From the NCBI RefSeq assembly GCF_041438865.1, contig NZ_CP109450.1, positions 2,831,001 through 2,895,000 on the forward strand: a stretch of 64,000 nt of DNA. Reading direction: 5' to 3'. Shown piece after piece: positions 32,432-41,235 of the stretch. Below the pieces are notes generated by a model. It saw only the letters and a program-made list of their open reading frames with translations, made no database searches and was not told the DNA's origin. Origin of the DNA: Streptomyces sp. NBC_01471. GTDB taxonomy: Bacteria > Actinomycetota > Actinomycetes > Streptomycetales > Streptomycetaceae. A program made the translations under genes and the position numbers. The number at the start of each line of letters is the position of its first letter. Position 1 is the stretch's first letter.

Positions 32432-32959
32432 ATGAGCGAGCAGAATCCGTACGCGTCGCCGGAGGGCGGCTACGAGTGGGGCCCGGCGCGGCCTCCCGGC
32501 CCTCCCCCGCCCGGCTACGGCTATCCCGGCGCCGCCCCGGGGTACGGCTACCCGGCGCCGGACCCCGGCTACGGCCACCCCCCGCAGCAGCCCGGCTTCG
32601 CCGTCCAGGCGGGCGGCGCGCCCCTGGTGTCGATCGGTGACATCACTGTCGTCCAGGACGGCATCATCACCCCGGCGGGCACCCTGCCGCTGCGGGGCGC
32701 GGTCTGGAACGCGACGGACATGTCGCACACCGAGGAGCGGATCCCGCCGGTCGCCGTCGTGCTGGCGATCGTCTTCGCGCTGCTCTGCCTGGTCGGCCTG
32801 TTCTTCCTGCTGATGAAGGAGAAGAAGACGACGGGCTTCCAGGTGACCGTGACCAGCGGGGGCCGCCACCACGCCACCATGGTCCCGGCCACCGGCCCGC
32901 AGACGTTCCCGCACGTGATGGGCCGGCTCAACTACGCGAGGTCGCTGAGCGCCATGTAG
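32432..32959 (+). CDS. Single-pass membrane protein with Pro/Gly/Tyr-rich head
   Basis: A 175-residue protein. Residues 1-60 are a disordered Pro/Gly/Tyr-rich segment with repeated PGYGYP motifs. One transmembrane helix follows at about 107-127 (VAVVLAIVFALLCLVGLFFL), and then a short C-terminal domain. The family is common next to sdh in Streptomyces but has no known function. ATG at 32432 is preceded by GGGGAGCGGG. Confidence 0.8.
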   Translation: MSEQNPYASPEGGYEWGPARPPGPPPPGYGYPGAAPGYGYPAPDPGYGHPPQQPGFAVQAGGAPLVSIGDITVVQDGIITPAGTLPLRGAVWNATDMSHTEERIPPVAVVLAIVFALLCLVGLFFLLMKEKKTTGFQVTVTSGGRHHATMVPATGPQTFPHVMGRLNYARSLSAM

Positions 32960-33005
32960 CGCACGGGGCGAGCGCGCGCGCCGCCCGACGACCGCCCCGC
33001 ACCAC

Positions 33006-33039
33006 CGGAGGCCGCCCGGTTCAGCCCGGGCGGCCTCCG
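33006..33039 (+). terminator. Terminator
   Basis: A 14-base stem CGGAGGCCGCCCGG and its complement with a 6-base loop, 47 bases after the preceding stop codon. Confidence 0.8.
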
Positions 33040-33084
33040 TCATGTTCCCCTCCGGCGGCGGGAGTTCATCAGGACACCCTTGTG

Positions 33085-33142
33085 TTGAACATGTTCAAAA
33101 GAAGGTCTACAGTCCATGACATCAGCTTTTGAACGCGTTCAA
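33085..33142 (+). promoter_or_regulatory. Promoter with two palindromic TetR-type operators
   Basis: TTGAACATGTTCAA (33085-33098) and TTGAACGCGTTCAA (33129-33142) are both perfect 14-base palindromes, 44 bases apart centre to centre. The first TTGAAC doubles as a -35 hexamer, followed after 17 bases by TACAGT (33108-33113). The operators therefore bracket the start of transcription. The operon ends with a TetR gene, so autorepression is the natural reading. Confidence 0.75.
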
Positions 33143-33155
33143 GGGAGGGTGGGGC

Positions 33156-33563
33156 ATGGACCTCACAGTTGTCGCGTACGTCCTTTACCTCGTCATCAGC
33201 GTCGCGCTGACCGTCTGGGTCGCCCGGACGCTCAGCCGTCACGGGCGGGTCTTCCTCGCCGATGTACTCAAGGGGAACGAGAAGCTCGCCGAGGCGGTCA
33301 ACCACCTGCTGGTGGTGGGGTTCTACCTGGTCAACCTGGGGTTCGTGGCCCTGTATCTCCAGGACGGAAGCACCGTCACCGACGCCAGGGGCATCTTCGA
33401 GGCGCTGTCGACGAAGCTCGGGGTGGTGCTGCTGGTGCTCGGCGGGATGCACCTCGGCAACGTCTACGCACTCAACAAGTTCCGCCGGCGCGGAATCATG
33501 GAGCGCGAGCAGACGCCGCCGGTGCCGCCGCAGGGGTGGATCACGCCGCCCGCCGGGGCCTGA
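33156..33563 (+). CDS. Small integral membrane protein
   Basis: A 135-residue protein with about three transmembrane helices (residues 2-22 VVAYVLYLVISVALTVWVA, about 45-68, and about 88-108). The C-terminal tail is proline-rich and cytoplasmic. First gene of a three-gene operon with a DCC thiol oxidoreductase and a TetR regulator, gaps of 6 and 11 bases. No family function known. The ATG at 33156 has GGGAGGGTGGGG upstream. Confidence 0.8.
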   Translation: MDLTVVAYVLYLVISVALTVWVARTLSRHGRVFLADVLKGNEKLAEAVNHLLVVGFYLVNLGFVALYLQDGSTVTDARGIFEALSTKLGVVLLVLGGMHLGNVYALNKFRRRGIMEREQTPPVPPQGWITPPAGA

Positions 33564-33569
33564 ACCGCG

Positions 33570-33962
33570 ATGAGTGACACCTCGGTCCGCGGGCTGACCG
33601 TCCTGTACGACGCGCAGTGCCCGCTCTGTGTCCATCTGGGGCACTGGCTGCGCGGGCAGCGCCGGCTCGTACCGCTCGACCTGGTGCCGGCCGCGTCCGC
33701 AGCCGCCGTGGAGCGGTTTCCCGGACTCGACCACCGGTCCACCCTGGAGGAGATCACGGTGATCGGCGACCGGGGCCAGATCTACCGGGGGCCGGCCGCC
33801 TGGATCGTCTGCCTGTGGGCGCTCGCCGCCCACCGGCCCAAGTCCCACTGGCTGGCCACCCCGGCGGGCGCGCCCTTCGTCAGGGCGGCGATGCTCACGG
33901 CCGCCAAGTACCGCGATGTCACAGCACCGCCCTGCGGCGAGCGGTGCGCGGTCCCCGGTTAG
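33570..33962 (+). CDS. DCC-family thiol-disulfide oxidoreductase (DUF393)
   Basis: A 130-residue thioredoxin-fold protein. The signature VLYDAQCPLCVHLGHWL at about 11-27 gives the CxxC, followed by the typical ITVIGDRGQIYRGPAAWIVCLWAL. Members are predicted redox proteins of unknown substrate. It is second in the TetR operon, with a membrane protein before it and the regulator after it. Confidence 0.82.
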   Translation: MSDTSVRGLTVLYDAQCPLCVHLGHWLRGQRRLVPLDLVPAASAAAVERFPGLDHRSTLEEITVIGDRGQIYRGPAAWIVCLWALAAHRPKSHWLATPAGAPFVRAAMLTAAKYRDVTAPPCGERCAVPG

Positions 33963-33973
33963 GCTCGGGCACC

Positions 33974-34678
33974 GTGACTGATGCGAAGCCTCCCAAGAGC
34001 GAGCAGACCCGGACGCTCATCCTCGAAACCGCGCTCCGGCTCTTCCAGGAGCGCGGTTACGACAAGACGACGATGCGGGTCATCGCCCGGGAGGCCGGTG
34101 TCTCGGTCGGGAACGCGTACTACTACTTCTCCGGCAAGGAACACCTGATCCAGGGGTTCTACGACCGCATCGGCGCGGAGCACCGGGCGGCGGTGCGCGA
34201 GGTGCTCGACCGCGAGACCGACCTGGAGAAGCGGCTCACCGGGGTCCTGACGGCCTGGCTCGATGTCGCGGCCCCGTACCACGAGTTCGCCGCTCAGTTC
34301 TTCAAGAACGCGGCCGACCCGGAGAGCCCGCTCAGCCCCTTCTCGGTGGAGTCGGAGGCCGCCCGCGAGACGGCCATCTCGATCCACCGCGAGGTGCTGA
34401 CGGGTACCAAGGCGAAGATCCCCGGCGAACTGGCCGACGTACTGCCGGAGTTGATGTGGCTGTCGCAGATGGGACTGGTCCTGTACTGGGTCTTCGACCG
34501 GTCGCCGGAGCGGGAGCGCAGCAGGCGGCTCGCCGCACGCGGGGCGCGGCTCACCACGCGGGGCATCGCGCTGGCCCGCTTCCGGGTGCTGCGCCCGCTG
34601 GTCCACGAGGTGCACGAGCTGTTCACGGACTTCCTGCCGGGCATGGCCGAGACGGCGACGGCCCGCAAACGGTCCTGA
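33974..34678 (+). CDS. TetR-family transcriptional regulator
   Basis: A 234-residue TetR regulator. The DNA-binding domain fills residues 10-60 (ILETALRLFQERGYDKTTMR, then VIAREAGVSVGNAYYYFSGKE). A helical ligand and dimer domain follows. The GTG at 33974 gives the standard N-terminus, though the ribosome-binding site is weak. It is last in the operon whose promoter has two perfect palindromes, so it probably represses its own operon. Ligand unknown. Confidence 0.88.
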   Translation: MTDAKPPKSEQTRTLILETALRLFQERGYDKTTMRVIAREAGVSVGNAYYYFSGKEHLIQGFYDRIGAEHRAAVREVLDRETDLEKRLTGVLTAWLDVAAPYHEFAAQFFKNAADPESPLSPFSVESEAARETAISIHREVLTGTKAKIPGELADVLPELMWLSQMGLVLYWVFDRSPERERSRRLAARGARLTTRGIALARFRVLRPLVHEVHELFTDFLPGMAETATARKRS

Positions 34679-34711
34679 CCGGCGGGGCCGCCCCGCCCGC
34701 CACAGCCACAG

Positions 34712-36265
34712 CTACAGCCAGCCGAGTTCCCAGATGCGCCAGACGCCCGTCCCGTCGGACAGATACTGCCCGCCCGACACGTCGTCGCTGGACAGCACGT
34801 AGTCCTTGCGCTGCCAGAGCGGGATCAGCGGGACGTCCTGGGCGACGTCGTCCTGCAGCGCCTTGAAGTCGTCGGCGGTGCGGCCGCGGTCGGTGAACTG
34901 CTGGGTGCGGCCGATCAGCCTGTCGACCTCCTTGCTGCTGTAGCCGTTGAAGAGGCTGTTGCCGGTGCCGACCAGCGGCTGCGCGTAGTTGTCGGCGTCC
35001 GGGTAGTCCGCGATCCAGCCGACGGCGTACGCGTCGAACTTGCCGAGCCGGTAGTCGTCCTGGAACTTGGTCCAGTCCGTCATCCCCTTGAGCTGGACCT
35101 TGAAGAGACCGCCCTTCTCCAGCTGCCGCTTCAGCGTCCGGGCCTCGTCGTCGGTGACGCTCGTGCTGGAGTACGCGTACGTGAAGGTCACCGGGGTCTG
35201 CACACCGGCCTGCTGGAGCAGCTGCCGGGCCGCCGCCACGTCGACCTTCGGGTAGGCGTCGAAGAAGGCCGTGGTGTGACCGGTGAACCCCTGCGGGATC
35301 AGCGAGTAGAGCGGTTCGACGGTGCCGCTGTAGACCTTCTCGGACAGCTGCGCGCGGTCGACCAGGTCGGCCGCCGCCCGGCGGACCTCGGTGTCCGCGA
35401 GCGCCGAGTTCTTGCGGACGTTGAAGACCAGGTTGCGGATCTCGCTGCCGGTCGCCTCGTTGACATGCGCGTCCGGGTCACTGGGCGACAGCTTCGCCAG
35501 CGTCTCGGGCGTCATCACCCGGTGCGCGACGTCGACGTCCTTGTGCTTCCAGGCGGCGTCGAGCTGGGCCGGCTGCTTGAAGTAGTGGATCTCGATCGGT
35601 ACGCCGGTCTTCTTGATCAGGCCCTTGTACGTCGGGTTCGGCTCCAGAAGGGCGCTGACCCCGGGCTTGTAGGACTTCAGCACGTACGGGCCGGAGCCCA
35701 CGACCGTAGTGCCCTTGCGCCCCTTGTCCGCCGGGTACGCGGTGTGGTCGACGATGGCACCGCCGCCCGTCGCGATCTTCGAGGCGAAGGTGGCGTCACG
35801 GGACTTCAGGTGGAAGACGACCTTGTCGCCCGAGGCATCGACGTTCTTGAGCGTGGGGTACAGCGGGGCGGGCCCGTTGCCCTTCAGCCGCAGAACACGG
35901 TTGAAGGAGAACGCCGCGTCCTGCGCCGTGACCTTGTGGCCGTTCGAGAAGGTCAGGCCTTCCCGCATGGTGCAGCTGAAGGTGCGCAGCGCGTCGTCGG
36001 TGAATTCACAGCTGCTCGCCGCGTCCGGGACCGGGGTGGAGGAGCCGACGTTGAACGACATCAGCGACTGGTAGAGCGAGCTGTAGAGGGCCCAGGAACC
36101 GGCGTCGTACGCCTGGGCCGGGTCCAGGGAAGAGACGACGTCGGTGGTTCCGATGACGATCGGGGTCTTCTTCCCGCCGTCGTCGGGCAGCAACTGCCAA
36201 GCGCCGATACCGGCACACGCCAGAACGACGCATATCGCCAGAATCCGCATTCGGATCGACCGCAT
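34712..36265 (-). CDS. ABC transporter family 5 solute-binding protein
   Basis: A 517-residue extracellular solute-binding protein of the peptide/nickel type (SBP_bac_5). The N-terminal membrane segment (ILAICVVLACAGIGAWQLLP) contains a Cys in LACAG that could be a lipobox, although it is early. The mature domain shows GTTDVVSSLDPAQAYDAGSW, the DNGHKV-like TFSNGHKVTAQDAAFSFNRV and the late VGWIADYPDADNYAQPL, all family hallmarks. No permease or ATPase genes are adjacent, so it would rely on proteins encoded elsewhere. ATG at 36265 follows GAGGGGAA. Confidence 0.87.
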   Translation of the reverse strand: MRSIRMRILAICVVLACAGIGAWQLLPDDGGKKTPIVIGTTDVVSSLDPAQAYDAGSWALYSSLYQSLMSFNVGSSTPVPDAASSCEFTDDALRTFSCTMREGLTFSNGHKVTAQDAAFSFNRVLRLKGNGPAPLYPTLKNVDASGDKVVFHLKSRDATFASKIATGGGAIVDHTAYPADKGRKGTTVVGSGPYVLKSYKPGVSALLEPNPTYKGLIKKTGVPIEIHYFKQPAQLDAAWKHKDVDVAHRVMTPETLAKLSPSDPDAHVNEATGSEIRNLVFNVRKNSALADTEVRRAAADLVDRAQLSEKVYSGTVEPLYSLIPQGFTGHTTAFFDAYPKVDVAAARQLLQQAGVQTPVTFTYAYSSTSVTDDEARTLKRQLEKGGLFKVQLKGMTDWTKFQDDYRLGKFDAYAVGWIADYPDADNYAQPLVGTGNSLFNGYSSKEVDRLIGRTQQFTDRGRTADDFKALQDDVAQDVPLIPLWQRKDYVLSSDDVSGGQYLSDGTGVWRIWELGWL

Positions 36266-36552
36266 TGTGCTGTTCCCCTCAACCCACCTTGTGGACGCGC
36301 GGACCGGCGCGCGTCAGACCCAAGTCGGCGCCAACCCAACCACACGAAATTCACAACTGGAAGAGAAAATCTTCACGCGGGCCAAGTTGTTAGGCAACCT
36401 TCATGAGCGGCCCTCGCACGCCTCCGGCCTGCAGGTCCGCGCCCGGGAAAGGTGCTCCGTGCCGCGGGGTGCACCCCCCTCGGCGGGTGGCCCGGGGCGG
36501 GGTCACATACTGGCAGGAACGCCCCCCCACCGGCCTCGAAGGACGACGACCC

Positions 36553-36819
36553 ATGAAACTCAACCGCACCGCCTCCTGGTTCCTCGCAGCGTTCGGCGTG
36601 TGGTCGTGGGTGGTCTGGGTGACCTTCGCGAAGAACCTCTTCGAGGACGCGAGCGGGCTCGCGTTCGACGACGGCAAACCCACGGCCTATCTGTGGATCC
36701 ACCTGACGCTGGCCATCGTCTCGTTCATCCTGGGCACGGTCATCGGCGCGATCGGCCTCCGGGGCGTCCGCGCCCACCGCCGCGCCGCTGTCGCCGCCGC
36801 CCCCGCTACCAACGAATAG
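36553..36819 (+). CDS. SCO4848-type small membrane protein
   Basis: An 88-residue protein with two transmembrane helices (about 7-27 and 46-68). Its position just before the D-Ala-D-Ala carboxypeptidase matches the small membrane protein conserved in Streptomyces as the SCO4848 family. Function unknown. The ATG at 36553 is the only start that places the first helix correctly. Confidence 0.78.
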   Translation: MKLNRTASWFLAAFGVWSWVVWVTFAKNLFEDASGLAFDDGKPTAYLWIHLTLAIVSFILGTVIGAIGLRGVRAHRRAAVAAAPATNE

Positions 36820-36927
36820 GGACACCGCCGCACCCGGCCGCTGCCTCCCGCCCCCTCGGACCGGCAGCGGTCCGGCGGGCCACCCCGCGGTGTCGGTCCA
36901 CCGTGGTCTGCCTGTAATTTCACCATC

Positions 36928-38244
36928 GTGCCTGCCGTTGATAAGACCGCGAAAAGGACCGTCCTGACGGTCGCCGCCGCCGCGTTGCTGCCCGCCCTCT
37001 GCGCCGTGCCCGCGTCGGCCGCGACCGCGACCACGACGGGCCCGAAACCGTCGGCATCGTCCGATTCCCCGAAGACCGCCGGACCTGCGAAGACCGCGCG
37101 GTCACAGATAGGCGGCGCACGTCTCGGCCGGACCGGCACCCAGGTGCAGCTGGGTCCCGGCGCGCCGGTGCTGCCGAAGGACCTCTCCGGGGAGTCCTGG
37201 ATCGTGGCCGACGCCGAGTCCGGTGATGTCCTCGCCTCGCACGACGCGCACCGGCGGCTGGCCCCGGCGTCCACTCTCAAGATGCTGCTGGCGGACACGC
37301 TCCTGCCGAAGTTCCCGGCGGCCGAGACCCACAAGGTGCTGCCGTCCGACCTCGCGGGCATGGGCGAGGGCAGCAGCCTGGTCGGCATCAAGGAGAACCT
37401 CACCTACACGGTCCACGACCTGTGGCTCGGGGTCTTCCTGCGCTCCGGGAACGACGCGGTGCATGTGCTGGCCGCGATGAACAAGGGCGTGCCGAAGACC
37501 GTCCGCGACATGCAGGCGCACGCCGACGACCTCCAGGCGCTCGACACCCACGTCGTGTCGCCGGACGGGTACGACGCCCCGGGCCAGGTCTCCAGCGCGT
37601 ACGACCTGACGCTCTTCGCGCGCAGCGGGCTGCAGAAGAAGGACTTCCGCGCCTACTGCTCGACGGCGACCGCGCAGTTCCCCGGCATGGAGAAGAAGGG
37701 CAAGAAGCGCGAGACGTTCGGGATCCAGAACACCAACCGTCTGCTGACCGGCGCCGACGGCGTCACCCAGTACAAGGGGATAGCGGGCGTGAAGAACGGC
37801 AACACCACGCACGCCGGCGCCACCTACACCGCGGTCGCCGAGCGCGACGGCCATGTGCTCCTCGTCACCGTCATGAAGCCCCGTTCGACCGAGAGCCAGG
37901 CGGTCTACAAGGAGGCGGCGCGGCTGCTCGACTGGGGCTTCGCCTCGGAGGGCAAGGTCACCCCGGTCGGCGAGCTGGTCGCACCCGGCAGTTCCGCCGC
38001 CGGGCAGCCCGGCGGGACGGCGAAGGGCGGCGGAACCGCGCAGGACGGCAAGGGCGGAGACCGGGCCACCGCGAACGGCAAGAGCTCCGCGCCCGCCGCC
38101 GCGTCGGAGAAGGGCGGCTCCAGCGGGATGGGCACCGCCCTGGCGATCAGCGCAGGGGCGTTGCTCCTGTTGGCGGCCGCGGTGTTCCTGGTGAATCGGC
38201 GCTGGCCGCTGCCGGGTCTGGCACGACGTTCTCCACGTCGCTGA
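36928..38244 (+). CDS. D-alanyl-D-alanine carboxypeptidase (PBP5 type)
   Basis: A 438-residue low-molecular-mass penicillin-binding protein that trims the terminal D-Ala from peptidoglycan stem peptides. A signal peptide is at residues 9-32. The serine motif ASTLK (SxxK) and the SGN of the second motif are present. The third motif reads KNG in GVKNGNTTHAG instead of the usual KTG. The C-terminus is a Gly/Ala linker followed by a transmembrane anchor (AISAGALLLLAAAVFLVN) and basic tail. The last 98 bases overlap, on the opposite strand, the 3' end of the YihY-like gene. The GTG start at 36928 has no clear ribosome-binding site. Confidence 0.9.
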   Translation: MPAVDKTAKRTVLTVAAAALLPALCAVPASAATATTTGPKPSASSDSPKTAGPAKTARSQIGGARLGRTGTQVQLGPGAPVLPKDLSGESWIVADAESGDVLASHDAHRRLAPASTLKMLLADTLLPKFPAAETHKVLPSDLAGMGEGSSLVGIKENLTYTVHDLWLGVFLRSGNDAVHVLAAMNKGVPKTVRDMQAHADDLQALDTHVVSPDGYDAPGQVSSAYDLTLFARSGLQKKDFRAYCSTATAQFPGMEKKGKKRETFGIQNTNRLLTGADGVTQYKGIAGVKNGNTTHAGATYTAVAERDGHVLLVTVMKPRSTESQAVYKEAARLLDWGFASEGKVTPVGELVAPGSSAAGQPGGTAKGGGTAQDGKGGDRATANGKSSAPAAASEKGGSSGMGTALAISAGALLLLAAAVFLVNRRWPLPGLARRSPRR

Positions 38245-39106
38245 TCGGTTCCTCGTCGGAGTGCCCCGTCGCCGTCCAGGCCGCGCAGTAGAGGAGCAGC
38301 TTCACGGTGAAGCTGATCCACAGCAGCAGTGCGACGGGGACGCCGAAGGCGCCGTACATGCTCTTCGACGCGACGCCCCGCATATAGCCGCTGAGCAGGA
38401 GTTTGAGCAGTTCGAAGCCGAGGGCGCCGATCAGGCCGGCGGTGATCAGCCTGCGGCGGGGAGGCTCGACGCCGGGCAGCAGGGTCAGTACGTACAGGAG
38501 CACGACGAAGTCGGCGAGTACGGCCAGCGCGAACGCCACGGCCTGGAGGAGCGCGCTGCCCCAGCCGGTGTCCTCGATGCCGATCTGCTGGGCCGTCCAG
38601 CTGACCGCGCTCGAACCGACGGCGGAGGCGCCGAACGAGACGAGGACGGCGCCGCCCGTCCCGAGCAGGATCCCGCCGTCCTTGAGCTTGCGCACGATGG
38701 CGTTGCCCTCGTCCGCGTTGTCGAGTTCCCACACCGCGCGCAGGCAGTCCCGCATCGAGCCGACCCAGCCGATACCGGTGAAGAGCAGCGCCGCTCCGGC
38801 GACGACCCCGACCGTGCCCGCGTTCTGCACCAGCGTGTTGAGGTCCAGCTGGTCCGAGATACCGGGCACCTGGCGGGCGAGCGCGTTCTGCATGGAGTGC
38901 AGCTGGGAGGGGCTGAGCAGGGCGGCGCCGATCGCGGCGCCGACGGTGATCAGCGGGAAGAGCGCCAGAAAGCTGGTAAAGGTGATCGCGGCCGCGAGCC
39001 TGGTCCAGTGCACCCGGCCGAGGGTCTCGTACGCGCGCCAGGCATGCGTACGCATCGATCGGGCCACCCAGGGGCCGATTGCGGGGAGCTTCGTCAGCCA
39101 GTCCAT
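38147..39106 (-). CDS. YihY/BrkB-family membrane protein
   Basis: A 319-residue integral membrane protein with about six helices of the YihY/virulence factor BrkB family, once misnamed RNase BN. The pattern is clear (start segment RLAAAITFTSFLALFPLITV; later SMYGAFGVPVALLLWISFTV). Function is unproven. Its last 98 bases are antisense to the carboxypeptidase 3' end. Its start overlaps the GtrA gene's end by 13 bases, so it is the last gene of the PAP2-UbiA-GtrA-YihY run. Confidence 0.88.
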   Translation of the reverse strand: MDWLTKLPAIGPWVARSMRTHAWRAYETLGRVHWTRLAAAITFTSFLALFPLITVGAAIGAALLSPSQLHSMQNALARQVPGISDQLDLNTLVQNAGTVGVVAGAALLFTGIGWVGSMRDCLRAVWELDNADEGNAIVRKLKDGGILLGTGGAVLVSFGASAVGSSAVSWTAQQIGIEDTGWGSALLQAVAFALAVLADFVVLLYVLTLLPGVEPPRRRLITAGLIGALGFELLKLLLSGYMRGVASKSMYGAFGVPVALLLWISFTVKLLLYCAAWTATGHSDEEPISDVENVVPDPAAASADSPGTPRPPTGATPLR

Positions 39107-39534
39107 GGGGTACGCCTACCCTCAGCGCGGAATACCAGCGTCCGTGTCCCCCAGAAGCGCAGGCAGGTGGCCAGGGCCATCCCGACGACCGCTCCGGAAA
39201 AGGTGTCCGCGCGCGGGGACGTGAGCCCGAGGCCGTAGTGCGACACGGCCAGGCAGAGCAGCTGGACGGCCGCGCCCGCGAGGTTCACCCCGAAGAAGAC
39301 GGTGTACTCGCGCCAGCCGACCCGCCGCCCCCGGTACGTGCCGAGGGCGTTGCCGAGGTACGCGACCGTGCAGCCGGCCAGGAAGGACACCGACTTGGCG
39401 GTGATCGGGTCCCATCCGGCGCCGCCCCGCAGCCAGACGAAGAGGCCGAGGTCGGCGGCGTACGCGCAGATCCCGGCAAGCGCGAAGCCCGCGATCTCGC
39501 GGCGGCTGACGGTCACCGCTCGGCCCCCACACAT
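39094..39534 (-). CDS. GtrA-family membrane protein
   Basis: A 146-residue protein with four transmembrane helices, GtrA-like (IAGFALAGICAYAADLGLFV; VSFLAGCTVAYLGNALGTYR; later LVFRAEGRR). These proteins are thought to move polyprenyl-linked sugars across the membrane, which fits the neighbouring UbiA and DprE genes. The start may be ATG at 39534 or GTG at 39516. Confidence 0.85.
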   Translation of the reverse strand: MCGGRAVTVSRREIAGFALAGICAYAADLGLFVWLRGGAGWDPITAKSVSFLAGCTVAYLGNALGTYRGRRVGWREYTVFFGVNLAGAAVQLLCLAVSHYGLGLTSPRADTFSGAVVGMALATCLRFWGTRTLVFRAEGRRTPWTG

Positions 39535-39577
39535 CGCCTCACACCCGTGCCGCCTCCCTCATGTCCCCCGTCGCCCC

Positions 39578-40579
39578 TCACAGATGGGCGACCGCGAGTC
39601 CGTACATGGCGATCCAGACGACGCCGATCACGGCGAGCGCGCGGTCGCCCAGGATGACGTCCTCGGGGGCGCCCGCCGTGCCGCGGTCGGCGAAGACGGC
39701 GTACCGCAGGATGGAAAGGATGAAGGGGACCATGGACAGCTGGCGCCAGGGCAGCAGACCGGCACCGGGCGGGCCGCTGCTCTCCATGGCCCACAGGCAG
39801 TAGGCGAGCACGGCGACACCGGCGGCCAGCTGCCAGACGAAGCGCAGGTATCCGGTGGTGTACTCGGAGAGCAGCGCACGGGTCCGCCCGTCGCCTTCCA
39901 TCTGGACGGCCTCGGAGTAGCGCTTGGCGCCGACCATGAAGAGCGCGCCGAATCCGGCGGTGATCAGGAACCAGCGCGAGAGCGGGATGCCGAGTGCCAC
40001 CCCGCCGATCATCGCGCGCATCAGGAATCCGGTGGTCACCACGGTCAGGTCGACGACCAGGATGTGCTTCAGGCTGACGCAGTAGGCGAGTTGCATGGCG
40101 ATGTACGCGAAGAGCAGCGCGGCCGTCATGCCGTTGCAGAGGACGGCGGCGGCGGTCGTGGTCGCCACGGCGAGCAGCGCTCCCGCGGCGTACGCGACGG
40201 GGACGGGCACCTGCCCCGCCGCCACCGGGCGGTGGCACTTGACCGGGTGGGCCCGGTCGGCCTCGGCGTCCCGGGCGTCGTTGACCAGGTACACGGCGGA
40301 CGCGGCCGCCGTGAACAGCACGAATATGAGGCCCAGTTGGGCGACCGCACCTCGCGACAGCGGTTCACCGGCTGCGGCGGGGGCGGCGGCGACCAGGACG
40401 TTCTTGACCCACTGGCGCGGGCGGGCGGTCCTGAGCAGGCCCCGCGGCAGCGCGAGCGCCCCGCGTCCGCCGCCGGGAACGGCGAGCGGCACGGGCCCCG
40501 GCGTCCCCTGGACGACGGCACCGCGCTCGGGAAGCGGCGGGAGCTGGGTGATCCGGGTGACGTCAGAGAGATCGGACAT
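39578..40579 (-). CDS. Decaprenyl-phosphate phosphoribosyltransferase (UbiA family)
   Basis: A 333-residue UbiA-family prenyltransferase with about nine helices. The first Asp-rich motif is VYLVNDARDAEADRAHP and the second region is VSLKHILVVDLTVVTTGFLMRAM. In mycobacteria the enzyme of this subfamily (Rv3806c) transfers phosphoribose to decaprenyl phosphate, feeding DprE1/DprE2. The DprE1 and DprE2 genes here are divergent and adjacent, which strongly supports the same role. Its start overlaps the PAP2 gene by 17 bases. The ATG at 40579 has GAGGCG upstream. Confidence 0.87.
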   Translation of the reverse strand: MSDLSDVTRITQLPPLPERGAVVQGTPGPVPLAVPGGGRGALALPRGLLRTARPRQWVKNVLVAAAPAAAGEPLSRGAVAQLGLIFVLFTAAASAVYLVNDARDAEADRAHPVKCHRPVAAGQVPVPVAYAAGALLAVATTTAAAVLCNGMTAALLFAYIAMQLAYCVSLKHILVVDLTVVTTGFLMRAMIGGVALGIPLSRWFLITAGFGALFMVGAKRYSEAVQMEGDGRTRALLSEYTTGYLRFVWQLAAGVAVLAYCLWAMESSGPPGAGLLPWRQLSMVPFILSILRYAVFADRGTAGAPEDVILGDRALAVIGVVWIAMYGLAVAHL

Positions 40580-41090
40580 GGGCGCCTCGCATCCATTTCG
40601 CGCCGAGCCCGGCGGTGACCCCGCCGAGCAGGGCGCCTGCGGCGACATCGGTCGGGTAGTGGACGCCGACGACCAGCCGGGACACACACATCGCGGCGGC
40701 GAGCGGCGTGACGAGACGGCGGCCGGCCGGGCGCAGCGCGCCGAAGGCGACGGCAGCGGCCGCCGCGGACGAGGCGTGGGAGCTGGGGAAGGAGTGGCGG
40801 CCCGCGGTGTGTACGAGGGGCAGCCGGGCGGTGAGCCGGGGGCGGGGGCGGCGCACCACCCGTTTGACGCCCATGCTCACGAGATGGGCCGTGCCGATCA
40901 GCGCGGTGGCCCGCAGCCACGCGGCGCGCCGTTCGCGGTCGGCGACCGCGCCGGTGAGCCCGGCGGCGAGCCAGAGCGCAGCGTGTTCACCGCTGAGGGA
41001 GAGGGCGCGCGCGGCGCCGCCCACCCGTGGATCCGTACCGCAGTCGCGCATCGCCGACAGAAGCCGGCGATCGGTTTCTATGGACCGCAC
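40563..41090 (-). CDS. PAP2-type phosphatase
   Basis: A 175-residue phosphatidic-acid-phosphatase-type enzyme with all three motifs: KRVVRRPRP, then FPSSHASS, then SRLVVGVHYPTDV. It probably dephosphorylates the phosphoribosyl-decaprenol-5-phosphate made by the adjacent UbiA enzyme, as inferred for the mycobacterial Rv3807c. The GTG at 41090 is preferred because of the nearby AGGGGTGAGG. An upstream start at 41198 is possible but gives an untypical tail. Confidence 0.83.
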   Translation of the reverse strand: MRSIETDRRLLSAMRDCGTDPRVGGAARALSLSGEHAALWLAAGLTGAVADRERRAAWLRATALIGTAHLVSMGVKRVVRRPRPRLTARLPLVHTAGRHSFPSSHASSAAAAAVAFGALRPAGRRLVTPLAAAMCVSRLVVGVHYPTDVAAGALLGGVTAGLGAKWMRGAHVRSL

Positions 41091-41235
41091 TGCCTCACCC
41101 CTCTCCACTGCTGTGCGCACGGCCCTCCGCGGCGGGAAGGCTCTTATATGACATTGCCCGATAATCACGGCCATACTGGTTGACACTCCCTCAATCACCC
41201 ATTTCCCCGCGTATTCGGGCGATACGGTCTACTCC

